From Actinomycetota bacterium (lineage in GTDB: Bacteria; Actinomycetota; Acidimicrobiia; Acidimicrobiales; Ilumatobacteraceae): a stretch of DNA of 47,971 bases. The notes under the pieces are model-generated. The model saw nothing but the letters and a program-made list of their open reading frames with translations, ran no database searches and was not told the origin of the DNA. Of this stretch, positions 27,929 to 35,640 are shown piece by piece. The stretch covers positions 1 through 47,971 of the forward strand of contig JACQZZ010000059.1 of assembly GCA_016213625.1 (NCBI GenBank), given 5' to 3'. Position numbers and translations under genes: made by a program. Within the stretch, counting starts at the first letter, position 1. Every line of letters begins with the position of its first letter.

Positions 27929-29377
27929 TCACAGCTCCGCAGCCCAGTCGCGGGTCTCCAGCTCGTGCTTGATGCGCGACAGGAACCCGGCGGCGTACGC
28001 ACCGTCGAACGCCCGGTGGTCCCAGCTCATCGCCAGCTGCCCCACGGGGTGGATGACGATCGCCTCGGTGCCGTCGGCCAGGTTGGCCACGACCGGCTTG
28101 CGCACGATGGCGTCGGTGGACAGGATGGCCACCTGCGGCTGGTTGATGATGGGCATCGTCAGCACACTGCCGGCGGAACCGTTGTTGCTGATGGTGAAGG
28201 TGCCGCCGGTGATCTCGTCGGGGCTCAGCTTGCGCGAACGAGCGCGACCGGCCAGGTCGTTGATCTCGCGGGCGATGGCCCGCAGGCGCTTGGTCTCGGC
28301 GGCACGAACCACCGGCACGAGCAGACCCTGGAAGTCGAGGTCGACGGCGATGCCGACGTCGATGAAGTTGTGCACGACCAGCTCGTCGTTGCCGACGCTG
28401 GCGTTCAGGTGCGGGAACTCGGCCAGTGCGTCGACCACCGCACGGGTGATGAACGGCAGGTACGTGAGGCTGAACCCCTCGGTGGCCTTCCACTCGCCCT
28501 TCACCTTCGCGCGGGTGGCGTCGACGTTGGCGTAGTCGACCTCGACCACGCTGAAGGCGTGCGGGCTGACGGCCTTGCTCATCACCATATGGCTGCCCGT
28601 GAGCTTGCGGATCTTGCTCAGGCCGACCGAGGAGTCGCGCTCGCCCGACACCACGGCTGGGGCCGCTGCCGGCGGCGTGACCACCGGTGCTGCGGCGGGT
28701 GCGACCGGTGCCGGCGCCACGGGGGCCGGCGCCACAGGTGCTGCCACCGCAGGGGCGGCAGGGGCTGCTGCAGGAGCCGCCGGTGCGGCACCCTGGCTGA
28801 TGCGGTCGATGTGGTCGAGCACGTCGTCGCGCGTGATGCGACCACCGGGGCCGGTGCCGGCGAGGTCGTCGGGGTTGATGCCGTGCTCGGCCACGAGGCG
28901 ACGAACGACCGGCGAGAGCAAACGGCTGTCGCCGGTGAGCGACTCGGCCGACACCGCGGCAGCCGCCGCGGCGGGCGCGACCTCAGCGACCGGGGCAGGG
29001 GCGGGAGCCGGGGTCGGGACGGGCGGCGGCGCGACCTCGACGACCGGAGCCGCAGCAGGCGCCGGGGCCGGAGCGGGCGCCGGCTCGGGCTCCGCCACGG
29101 GGGCGGCAGCCGGTGCCGGGGCAGGCGCAGGTGCGGCGGCGGAGTCGGTGCTGACCACGGCGATCACCGCACCCACGGGCACCGTGTCGCCTTCATTGGC
29201 GCGGATCTCGAGCAACACGCCCGCCACGGGCGACGGCACCTCGGTGTCCACCTTGTCGGTGCTCACCTCGAACAGCGCCTCGTCGGCGGCGACGGTGTCG
29301 CCGACCTTCTTGAACCACCGGGTGATGGTGCCTTCGGTGACGGTCTCGCCCAGTTGCGGCAGGGTGACGTCGGCCAT
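27929..29377 (-). CDS. 2-oxoacid dehydrogenase E2 (dihydrolipoamide acyltransferase)
   Basis: Core acyltransferase of a 2-oxoacid dehydrogenase complex, 482 residues. One lipoyl domain (1-78) carries Lys42 in EVSTDKVDTEV. A Pro/Ala-rich swinging arm follows (about 80-150), then the E1/E3-binding domain (about 151-188), a second Pro/Ala linker and the catalytic domain with HRAFDG (His454, Asp458) near the end. In mycobacteria the comparable DlaT serves pyruvate dehydrogenase with AceE and Lpd, and lies near lipB and lipA. Here it is flanked by lpd and lipBA, and aceE is 17 kb away, so PDH is the likely complex. I chose ATG 29375-29377 (GAGGAG upstream). Confidence 0.92.
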   Translation of the reverse strand: MADVTLPQLGETVTEGTITRWFKKVGDTVAADEALFEVSTDKVDTEVPSPVAGVLLEIRANEGDTVPVGAVIAVVSTDSAAAPAPAPAPAAAPVAEPEPAPAPAPAPAAAPVVEVAPPPVPTPAPAPAPVAEVAPAAAAAAVSAESLTGDSRLLSPVVRRLVAEHGINPDDLAGTGPGGRITRDDVLDHIDRISQGAAPAAPAAAPAAPAVAAPVAPAPVAPAPVAPAAAPVVTPPAAAPAVVSGERDSSVGLSKIRKLTGSHMVMSKAVSPHAFSVVEVDYANVDATRAKVKGEWKATEGFSLTYLPFITRAVVDALAEFPHLNASVGNDELVVHNFIDVGIAVDLDFQGLLVPVVRAAETKRLRAIAREINDLAGRARSRKLSPDEITGGTFTISNNGSAGSVLTMPIINQPQVAILSTDAIVRKPVVANLADGTEAIVIHPVGQLAMSWDHRAFDGAYAAGFLSRIKHELETRDWAAEL

Positions 29378-29432
29378 GGGTGCTGGTCTCCTCGTGAGAT
29401 GGATCGGGGTGGATTGCGGTGGGGCGTTGCGG

Positions 29433-30842
29433 TCAGGCGTTGAGGCTGCGGCCGGTGAGCGACAGCACGGTCTCGCCGAACAGTTCGGTGAGGCTGGGGT
29501 GGGGCTGGATGAACTCGGCCACTTCGGCCACGGTGGCCTCCCAGTTGACGGCGAGGTAGCCGCCGCTGAGCTGCTCGGTGACCCACGGGCCCACCATGTG
29601 CACACCGAGGATCTGCCCTGCCGAACCGTCGGCGTTCTTCTTGGCGATGATCTTCACCAGCCCGTCGAGCTCGCCGAGGATCTGCGCACGGCTGTTGGCA
29701 CGGAACTGGTGCTTGGCCACCACCACGTCGTGACCGGCCTCACGTGCGGCCTCTTCGCCGGGGCCGGCGAACGCGACTTCGGGGTGGCAGTAGATGGCCC
29801 ACGGCACCTTGTCGTAGGCGATGGGCATGGGCGATTCGCCGAGGATGTGCTTGGTGACGAGGATCGCCTCGGCGTACCCGACATGGGCGAGCGCCGGGGT
29901 GTTGATGAGGTCGCCGATGGCGTAGACGCCGGGTTCACCCGTGCGGCAGAACTGATCCACCTCGACGAACCCGCGATCGGTGACCGCGACCGACGTGCCC
30001 TGCAGGCCGAGCTGGTCGGCGAACGGACGCCGGCCGATGCTCACGACCACGGCGTCGACCTCGAGGTTCTTCACGTCGTCGTCGCCACCGAAGTGCACGG
30101 TGGTGCCGCCCTGGTCGTTCGGCGTGTGACCGAGCACCTTCACGCCGGTGACGATGTCGATGTTCTTCTTCTTGAAGCTGCGCACCACGACGTTGGCGAC
30201 GTCGATGTCGAGCCCGGGCAGGATCTTCGGCAGCCCCTCGAGGATGGTGACCTGCGAGCCGAGGTCGGCGAACGTGCTGGCGAACTCGCACCCGATGGCG
30301 CCGCCACCGATGACGGCCACGCGGGCCGGCAGCCGGTCGAGCATGAGCACTTCATCGCTGGTCATGACCGGGCCACTGGGCTCGAAGCCGGGGATGGTGC
30401 GCGGCACGGACCCGGCGGCGAGGATGACATTGGTGCCCTGCAGCGTGGACGTGGTGCCGTCGGGGTGGCGCACGGTGACGGTGCGGTTGGGGCCGAGCGA
30501 GCCGGTGCCGTCGAGGATGGTGATCTTCTTCGACTTCATGAAGGTGCCCAGGCTCTTCACGATGCCGTCGACGATCTTCTGCTTGCGCGCCTGGGCGGTG
30601 CCGAAGTTGACCACCGGAGCGCTGGACTCGATACCGAACTCGCCGGCGTGAGCGACGTGGCGCTGCACCGCCGCCGTCTCGAGGAACGCCTTGGCGGGAA
30701 TGCAGCCGCGGTTCAGACAGGTGCCGCCGAGGGTGTCCTTCTCGACGACCGCCACCTTGAGGCCCGCCGACGTGGCGTACAGCGCTGCGCCGTACCCACC
30801 GGGGCCGCCACCGATGACCACCAGGTCGAACTGCTCTTCCAT
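29433..30842 (-). CDS. lpdA: Dihydrolipoyl dehydrogenase (E3)
   Basis: Reoxidises dihydrolipoyl groups of the E2 with NAD. The 469-residue flavoprotein has FAD motif VVIGGGPGGYGAAL (8-21), redox disulfide Cys42/Cys47 in GGTCLNRGCIPAK, NAD-binding VAVIGGGAIGCEFA, second FAD motif YAIGDLINTPALAHV and the C-terminal catalytic HPSLTE. The ATG at 30840-30842 is preceded by GTGGAG. It heads the lpd-E2-lipBA operon, with a 55-base gap before the E2 gene. A weak -10-like GATACC lies upstream at about 30891-30896. Confidence 0.95.
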   Translation of the reverse strand: MEEQFDLVVIGGGPGGYGAALYATSAGLKVAVVEKDTLGGTCLNRGCIPAKAFLETAAVQRHVAHAGEFGIESSAPVVNFGTAQARKQKIVDGIVKSLGTFMKSKKITILDGTGSLGPNRTVTVRHPDGTTSTLQGTNVILAAGSVPRTIPGFEPSGPVMTSDEVLMLDRLPARVAVIGGGAIGCEFASTFADLGSQVTILEGLPKILPGLDIDVANVVVRSFKKKNIDIVTGVKVLGHTPNDQGGTTVHFGGDDDVKNLEVDAVVVSIGRRPFADQLGLQGTSVAVTDRGFVEVDQFCRTGEPGVYAIGDLINTPALAHVGYAEAILVTKHILGESPMPIAYDKVPWAIYCHPEVAFAGPGEEAAREAGHDVVVAKHQFRANSRAQILGELDGLVKIIAKKNADGSAGQILGVHMVGPWVTEQLSGGYLAVNWEATVAEVAEFIQPHPSLTELFGETVLSLTGRSLNA

Positions 30843-30924
30843 CGAATCGTGCTCCACTTCTGTCGGGCCGGTGGGGAGGATCTGCCCGGGCAACGGTATC
30901 GCTTCGAGGCCCTGGTCGCAGCGG

Positions 30925-30943
30925 GTGGTGTTGATGGCACCAC
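30925..30943. repeat. Hairpin between the unknown membrane protein gene and lpdA
   Basis: GTGGTG, 7-base loop, CACCAC: a perfect 6-bp stem in the 121-base gap that also holds the lpdA promoter. It may be a weak terminator for the upstream gene or an operator; no U tract follows. Confidence 0.35.
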
Positions 30944-30963
30944 AATCCCTGCGGGTGGCCGAC

Positions 30964-31383
30964 TCACGCCAGCTTCCACCGCACCGTCTGATCGGCTCTG
31001 GTGAACACCAGCAACCGGTCGGCGGTCTTCATCGCCGTCGTGGCGAACGAGAGCGTGCACGAGACCGGTTCCACGGTGAACCCGGTGCACGCGTCGTCGC
31101 CCGTGCCGCTGGGCTCGGACACCGCACCGGCACCCACCAGCGTGAAGCCCTGCAGCCCGTCGGGGTCGTCGACCCCCGACAGCGAGACGGTGACGACGGC
31201 GATCCCGTCCGCCTCGTCGTACGCCGTGACCTCGACCCTGGCATCGCCGGCTGTGGCCGACTCGCCGATGGCGAGCACGGTGGCCTTGTCCTGATTGGCC
31301 AGCCGCAACAACTGCACCGTGCCGGCGACGAGAATGGCGAGTCCGCAGGTGACGGCGAGCAGGAGCAACGTGCGGGTCTTCAT
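30964..31383 (-). CDS. Small membrane-anchored or exported protein of unknown function
   Basis: Not recognised. The 139-residue product starts MKTRTLLLLAVTCGLAIL, a single N-terminal hydrophobic segment with no lipobox, followed by a probably extracytoplasmic beta-rich domain. Two cysteines (DDACTGF and PVSCTLSF) are spaced so they could form a disulfide. The fold resembles small DUF4352-like immunoglobulin domains, but I cannot confirm this. ATG 31381-31383 lies 9 bases after TAGCCT. It is divergent from the thioredoxin-like lipoprotein gene with only 36 bases between the start codons; both products are predicted to act outside the membrane. Confidence 0.7.
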   Translation of the reverse strand: MKTRTLLLLAVTCGLAILVAGTVQLLRLANQDKATVLAIGESATAGDARVEVTAYDEADGIAVVTVSLSGVDDPDGLQGFTLVGAGAVSEPSGTGDDACTGFTVEPVSCTLSFATTAMKTADRLLVFTRADQTVRWKLA

Positions 31384-31419
31384 GGCGCACACAGGCTAGG
31401 GGCGGTAGGGTCCGCCGAC
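31384..31419. promoter_or_regulatory. Back-to-back leaderless promoters in 36 bases
   Basis: TAGCCT on the minus strand at 31393-31398 (9 bases before the ATG at 31383) and TAGGGT on the plus strand at 31406-31411 (8 bases before the ATG at 31420). Each -35 region would fall inside the opposite gene's transcript start, so the two promoters should exclude each other. Confidence 0.5.
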
Positions 31420-31953
31420 ATGCGTCGCTCGCTGCTCGCCCTCGCACTCGTCGGAGCCCTGCTCTCGGCATGCGGCGACGACCGCGTCACATCGTCGGCG
31501 TCCACGGATGCCGCATCGTCCACTGCCGCCACGACCGGTGACGGGGCAGTCCCGGAGGCGCTCGACTTCAGCGCGCCGTTGGTCAGCGGTGAACAGCTCG
31601 ATTTCCGCGGCTACGCGGGGGAGACGGTCGCGCTGTGGTTCTGGGCGCCCACTTGAGTGACCTGCAACCGTGAAGCCCCCTCGGTCGAGGCGGCGAGCAA
31701 CAAGTGGGCCGACACGGTGCGGTTCGTCGGCGTGGCCTGGTACGGCGACGACTCGTCGTTCCAGGGGTTCATCAGCGAGCACGGGCTCACGTTCCCGCAG
31801 GTGAGCGACGACGCCGGCGATGTCTTCTCCCGCTTCGGCGTGCCGTCCCAGCCGGCCCTCGTGGTGATCTCCCCGGACGGCGAAGTGCAGCAGCTGTTCG
31901 GTGCCGTCGACGAGGCACTCCTCGACGACATCCTCACCCGCGCCACTGGCTAG
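31420..31953 (+). CDS. Thioredoxin-like lipoprotein, putative selenoprotein (UxxC)
   Basis: A 177-residue TlpA/DsbF-like lipoprotein if the in-frame TGA at 31654-31656 is read as selenocysteine. Residues 1-18 are a lipoprotein signal (GALLSAC, lipid on Cys18). The thioredoxin motif reads WFWAPT-[TGA]-VTC: the UGA is residue 79, exactly where relatives have the attacking Cys of CxxC. The frame and homology continue unbroken after it (NREAPSVEAASNKWAD, PQVSDDAGDVFSRFGVP, the cis-Pro site VPSQPALVV). A GGUC-loop hairpin 26 bases downstream fits a bacterial SECIS. Role: an extracytoplasmic disulfide or peroxide reductase. Alternative: a nonsense mutation or sequencing error. Confidence 0.8.
31675..31694 (+). 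promoter_or_regulatory. Candidate bacterial SECIS element
   Basis: In RNA, GCCCCCUC-GGUC-GAGGCGGC: a 4-bp upper stem (CCUC/GAGG), one C-C mismatch, then 3 more pairs. The tetraloop GGUC begins after 26 bases from the UGA. Bacterial SECIS elements have an apical loop roughly 16-37 bases from the UGA with G at the first loop positions, often GGU. The match is good, but such short GC stems are common in this genome. Confidence 0.6.
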
Positions 31954-31956
31954 CCT
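31951..31956 (+). promoter_or_regulatory. Probable -10 box of the OB-fold gene
   Basis: TAGCCT, overlapping the TAG stop of the selenoprotein gene, 7 bases before the ATG at 31964. Suggests the OB-fold gene also has its own leaderless transcript. Confidence 0.4.
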
Positions 31957-31963
31957 GCCTTGC

Positions 31964-32320
31964 ATGGGCCTCCGCGATCTCGCCAAGCGTCTCACCGCCT
32001 CCGTCGAGCAGATCGACGAAGAGCGGTTGCAGGACCGGTTCTTCGGCCTTCAGCTCACCCAACTCGGCGATCTGGAAGCTCGCGTGCCCGCACGCGTCGG
32101 CGGAGAGGTCACTCGCACGCGCATCGCACCGCGCTCGGGCGTGAACGCGTACGAGATCACCATCTCCGACGGCAGCGGCACCGCTGTGGCCGTGTTCACC
32201 GGTCGTCGGTACGTGCCCGGGCTGGAGCACAACCGTGCGGTGGTGTTGGAAGGCGTCGCCCGTTCCGAGCGTGGCCGTCTGGTGATGTTGAACCCGGCGT
32301 ACACGCTGCTGGCGCCCTGA
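31964..32320 (+). CDS. OB-fold nucleic-acid-binding-like protein
   Basis: A 118-residue protein with a short helical N terminus (MGLRDLAKRLTASVEQIDEE) followed by a single OB-fold of five strands (GEVTRTRIAPRSGVNAYEIT, ISDGSGTAVAVFTGRR, GLEHNRAVVLEGVARSE, RGRLVMLNPAYTLL). This is the tRNA-anticodon-like OB type found in many Actinobacteria next to the trkA pair; I recall the same arrangement in mycobacteria. Function unknown; single-stranded nucleic-acid binding is a guess from the fold. It ends convergently 12 bases from the second trkA gene. Confidence 0.8.
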   Translation: MGLRDLAKRLTASVEQIDEERLQDRFFGLQLTQLGDLEARVPARVGGEVTRTRIAPRSGVNAYEITISDGSGTAVAVFTGRRYVPGLEHNRAVVLEGVARSERGRLVMLNPAYTLLAP

Positions 32321-32331
32321 CCCTCGAGGGG
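32321..32331. terminator. Short GC hairpin between convergent OB-fold and trkA genes
   Basis: CCCTC/GAGGG palindrome occupying the 12-base gap between two stop codons. Too tight a loop to be strong; it could act as a weak bidirectional terminator. Confidence 0.25.
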
Positions 32332-32332
32332 A

Positions 32333-32995
32333 TCAGCCGACCAACAGTGCGCGCACCGCGTCTTCGCTCTCGCTGGTGACCAGCACGAGCACTTCGTCGC
32401 CGAGCCGCAGGATGGTGTCGCCGCGGGGTACGACCACCTTCTCCTCGCGCAAGATGGCCACCACGGTGGTGTCGCGGGGAAAGCCCAACTCGGCGATCTC
32501 CTTGTCGGCGGCCGGCGACCCTTCGGCCAAGGTGACCTCGGCCAGCTTGGCGCGGCCACCCTCGAATGACAGCAGACGCACGAACGAGCCGACACTGACG
32601 GCTTCCTGCACGAGGCCGGTGATGAGGTGCGGGGTGCTGACCGACACGTCGACACCCCAGGTCTCGTTGAACATCCACTCGTTCTTGGGGTTGTTCACAC
32701 GAGCGACGACGCGGGGCACCGCGAACTCCTGCTTCGCCAACAGCGACACGACCAGGTTGTCCTCGTCGTCGCCCGTGACCGAGGCCATCACGTCGGCCCG
32801 CTCGAGGCCCGCTTGGCGAAGGATGTCCATGTCGCATGCGTCACCCTTGATCCAGGTGACGTTCTCGAGGGTCTCGTGATGCCGAGCGACGACATCGGCG
32901 TCGCCGTCGATGATGGTGATGAGATGTCCGGTGCTGACGAGCTGTTCGGCGATGAAGCGGCCCACGCTGCCGCCGCCGGCGATGACGATGTTCAT
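32333..32995 (-). CDS. TrkA/RCK potassium-transport regulatory protein 2
   Basis: A 220-residue cytoplasmic RCK protein. Residues 1-130 are the NAD-binding TrkA-N domain (MNIVIAGGGSVGRFIAEQL, IDGDADVVARHHE); the remainder is a TrkA-C domain (AELGFPRDTTVVAILREEKVVVPRGDTILRLGDEVLVLV, seen as separate short strands). Such proteins gate potassium channels or transporters in response to nucleotides. AGGAG precedes the ATG, and the gene begins 8 bases after its paralogue, so the two are co-expressed and probably form a hetero-octamer, as proposed for mycobacterial CeoB/CeoC. Confidence 0.92.
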   Translation of the reverse strand: MNIVIAGGGSVGRFIAEQLVSTGHLITIIDGDADVVARHHETLENVTWIKGDACDMDILRQAGLERADVMASVTGDDEDNLVVSLLAKQEFAVPRVVARVNNPKNEWMFNETWGVDVSVSTPHLITGLVQEAVSVGSFVRLLSFEGGRAKLAEVTLAEGSPAADKEIAELGFPRDTTVVAILREEKVVVPRGDTILRLGDEVLVLVTSESEDAVRALLVG

Positions 32996-33003
32996 GGTTG
33001 CTC

Positions 33004-33669
33004 CTAGTGACCGTGGCCGGCGGTGGGACCGTTGATGAGGTCGTCGAGACGACCGAGGGCGTCGTGGTTGACGGCGAAGTAGACGACATCGCCCTCCTGC
33101 GCCACCAGTCCCTCGTGGGGCAGCATCGCCGAGCCGAGGCGGCTGACCGCCACCAGGCGGACGCCGTCCTGTTCGAGTTCGAGCACCTTGTGACCGGCCC
33201 AGGTCTTGGCGAGTGAACGCTCGACGAGCGACACCTTGGCGCTCGGGTCGACCCATTCCACGGCGCCCGCCTCGGGGACGAGACGGCGCAGCACGCGCTC
33301 GGTGGTCCACAACGCCGGCGCCACCGTGGCGATACCCAAGCGCTGATAGATGGCGGCGCGACGGGGGTCGTAGATGCGGGCGACGACCCGCTCGATACCG
33401 AAGGTCTCGCGGGCGACGCGGGCGACGAGGATGTTCGAGTTGTCGCCGTTGGTGACCGCGGCCACTGCCTCGGCACGCTCGATGCCGGCCCGGACCAGCA
33501 GATCGCGGTCGAATCCGATGCCCGCGAACGTCTGGCCGGTGAATCCCTGACCGAGACGCTCGAACGCGCCGGCCTTGCGATCGACCACCGACACCGTGTG
33601 CCCGTCGTCGATGAGGTGACGTGCCAGCGAGGATCCGACCCTGCCGCACCCGACGATCACCACATGCAC
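33004..33669 (-). CDS. TrkA/RCK potassium-transport regulatory protein 1
   Basis: A 221-residue paralogue of the downstream gene. The TrkA-N domain starts MHVVIVGCGRVGSSLARHL, with VDRKAGAFERL at the end of the second strand, and the C-terminal TrkA-C domain includes MLPHEGLVAQEGDVVYFAV. I chose GTG at 33667-33669 because AGGAGG lies 7 bases upstream and the product then aligns with related proteins that begin directly at the Rossmann strand. Divergent from the KimA-like transporter by 57 bases. No TrkH/KtrB channel gene is in the window. Confidence 0.92.
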   Translation of the reverse strand: MHVVIVGCGRVGSSLARHLIDDGHTVSVVDRKAGAFERLGQGFTGQTFAGIGFDRDLLVRAGIERAEAVAAVTNGDNSNILVARVARETFGIERVVARIYDPRRAAIYQRLGIATVAPALWTTERVLRRLVPEAGAVEWVDPSAKVSLVERSLAKTWAGHKVLELEQDGVRLVAVSRLGSAMLPHEGLVAQEGDVVYFAVNHDALGRLDDLINGPTAGHGH

Positions 33670-33726
33670 GATGTTGCCTCCTAGTTCCCTCGGGCACTGT
33701 AACTGGTCGTAGTGTCGGGACCACTT

Positions 33727-35577
33727 ATGTTCCAATCGCTCAAGCGCCTCTTCATCGGCCGCCCCATCGCCACCATCGACGAAGGCCACCAACGGCTCAG
33801 CAAGAAGATCGCGCTCCCGGTCTTCGCGAGCGATGCCATCTCGTCCACCGCCTACGCGACCGACGAAATCCTCGTCGTGCTCCTGCTGCAGGCGAGCGTC
33901 GGCAGCAAGGCATGGGGAACCATCACCCCCATCGCGATCATCGTCTGCGTGCTCCTCATCATCGTGGTGCTCAGCTATCGACAGACCATCCACGCCTATC
34001 CCAGCGGCGGCGGCAGCTACATCGTCAGCAAGGAGAACCTCGGCAAGGTGCCGTCGCTCATCGCCGGATCGTCGCTGCTGGTCGACTACATCCTCACCGT
34101 GGCCGTGTCGGTGGCCGGTGGCGTCCTGGCCATTCGAACGGCCACCGGGCTCGGGCACGAGTGGGCGGTCCCCCTGTGTCTCATCTGCGTGCTCGTGATG
34201 ACCCTCGCCAACCTTCGCGGCGTGAAGGAGTCGGGCGCGCTGTTCGCCGGACCCAGCTACTTCTACGTCGTGATGCTGATCATCCTCATCTGCACCGGCC
34301 TCTACCGGATCTTCGTCCAGCACATCGGCCCCATTCCCGAGAGTCTGCTGTCGGAGGAAGCCATCGAGGCCAGCAAGGCCACGGGCGCGTTGAGCATCTA
34401 CATGCTGCTGCGAGCGTTCTCCAGTGGTGCCGTCGCGCTGTCGGGTGTGGAGGCCGTGAGCAACGGCGTCCCTGCGTTCAAGAAACCCGAGTCCAAGAAC
34501 GCCAGCACCACGCTCGTCGTGATGGCCGTCATCATCGGTTCGTGCTTCCTCGGGGTCAGCATCCTCGCCTCGCACCTGAAGCCCTACCGCGGCGAGAGCG
34601 ACGGCAACGGACTGGGTCTCATGGCCGAGTACCTCTACGACGGCAAGGGCGTGATGTTCTGGCTGACGATGATCGGTACGTTCAGCATCCTCATCCTCGC
34701 CGCCAACACCGCCTACGCCGACTTTCCACGGCTCTCGAGCCTCATCGCCAAGGACGGCTTCCTCCCGCACCAGTTCGCCAACCGCGGCGATCGCCTCGTG
34801 TTCTCCAACGGCGTCATCTTCCTGGCGGTGGTCGCGAGCATCCTGATCGTCGTCTTCAACGGCGACATCTCCGCCCTCATCCCGCTGTACGCGTTCGGTG
34901 TCTTCACCGGCTTCACCTTCAGCCAGGCCGGCATGGTGATGCACCACATCAAGCTGAAGGAACCCCACTGGAAGCCGAGCCTGGCCATCAACGCCATCGG
35001 CGCGGTCACCACCGGTCTCATCGCCGGCATCGTCGTCTATTCCAAGTTCACCGAGGGCGCCTGGATCCCCGCCGTGCTCATCCCGATCATGGTGTTCATC
35101 TTCTACTCCATCGGGAAGCACTACCAGCACGTGAAGAAGTCGCTGGCCGTGCCGCCCGGCTACAAGGTGCAGCGCCACACGCACTACGTGGTCGTGCTGG
35201 TCGGCAAGGTGAACCGCGGCGTGCTCGAGGCCATCGGCTACGCCAAGAGCCTCTCCCCCGAGCGCATCATCGCGTTGTCGGTCGTGCAGGACCCCGAGGA
35301 GGAACGCCACCTGCACGAGCAGTGGGACGAATACGACATCCCCATCGAACTGCACACCGTGTCGTCGCCGTACCGAGAGCTCACCCGTCCGGTGTTCGCG
35401 TTCCTCGACGAGATCGACCAGGAGCGCGACGACGACATCATCACCGTCGTCATCCCCGAGTCGGTCACCAAGGTGCAGAGCCAGTGGCTGCACAACCAGT
35501 CGGCCCTGGCACTGAAGGCCCGCCTGTTGTACCGCCCCCACACCGTCGTGGTGAGCGTGCCCGTCCACGTCGACTGA
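33727..35577 (+). CDS. KimA-like APC-superfamily potassium importer
   Basis: A 616-residue membrane protein with about 12 membrane segments and a cytoplasmic C-terminal domain (from about residue 465). From memory it resembles Bacillus KimA (YdaO) strongly: KRLFIGRPI at the N terminus, SDAISSTAYATDEIL, YRQTIHAYPSGGGSYIVSKE, AGSSLLVDYILTVAVS, AFSSGAVALSGVEAVSNGVP and FANRGDRLVFSNGVIFL. KimA imports K+ with protons and is inhibited by c-di-AMP bound to its C-terminal domain. Older annotation would say amino-acid permease. ATG 33727 has GGGA upstream; a GTG five codons earlier is possible. The divergent RCK pair supports a potassium role. Confidence 0.85.
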   Translation: MFQSLKRLFIGRPIATIDEGHQRLSKKIALPVFASDAISSTAYATDEILVVLLLQASVGSKAWGTITPIAIIVCVLLIIVVLSYRQTIHAYPSGGGSYIVSKENLGKVPSLIAGSSLLVDYILTVAVSVAGGVLAIRTATGLGHEWAVPLCLICVLVMTLANLRGVKESGALFAGPSYFYVVMLIILICTGLYRIFVQHIGPIPESLLSEEAIEASKATGALSIYMLLRAFSSGAVALSGVEAVSNGVPAFKKPESKNASTTLVVMAVIIGSCFLGVSILASHLKPYRGESDGNGLGLMAEYLYDGKGVMFWLTMIGTFSILILAANTAYADFPRLSSLIAKDGFLPHQFANRGDRLVFSNGVIFLAVVASILIVVFNGDISALIPLYAFGVFTGFTFSQAGMVMHHIKLKEPHWKPSLAINAIGAVTTGLIAGIVVYSKFTEGAWIPAVLIPIMVFIFYSIGKHYQHVKKSLAVPPGYKVQRHTHYVVVLVGKVNRGVLEAIGYAKSLSPERIIALSVVQDPEEERHLHEQWDEYDIPIELHTVSSPYRELTRPVFAFLDEIDQERDDDIITVVIPESVTKVQSQWLHNQSALALKARLLYRPHTVVVSVPVHVD

Positions 35578-35628
35578 CCGCTCGGGCCGTTTTCCGTGCT
35601 GGCCGCAGCGCGTTCGCCGATTCGGGCG

Positions 35629-35634
35629 TACGGT
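35629..35634 (+). promoter_or_regulatory. Probable -10 box, leaderless promoter of the TIGR01777 gene
   Basis: TACGGT, 6 bases before the ATG at 35641. Confidence 0.45.
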
Positions 35635-35640
35635 GCGGTC

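Noticed and set aside
28575..31004. An 809-codon open frame antisense to E2 and lpdA
   Set aside because: Mirror image of the Pro/Ala-rich E2 linkers and of lpdA; no domain, no start signal.
31420..31656. Reading the thioredoxin-like gene as a pseudogene or as two genes split by the TGA
   Set aside because: Both parts are in one frame, the catalytic motif spans the TGA, there is no other damage, and a GGUC-loop hairpin follows. A nonsense mutation remains possible but is less likely.
33727..35577. Amino-acid permease
   Set aside because: The APC fold allows it, but several blocks match KimA from memory and the gene is divergent from RCK potassium regulators.
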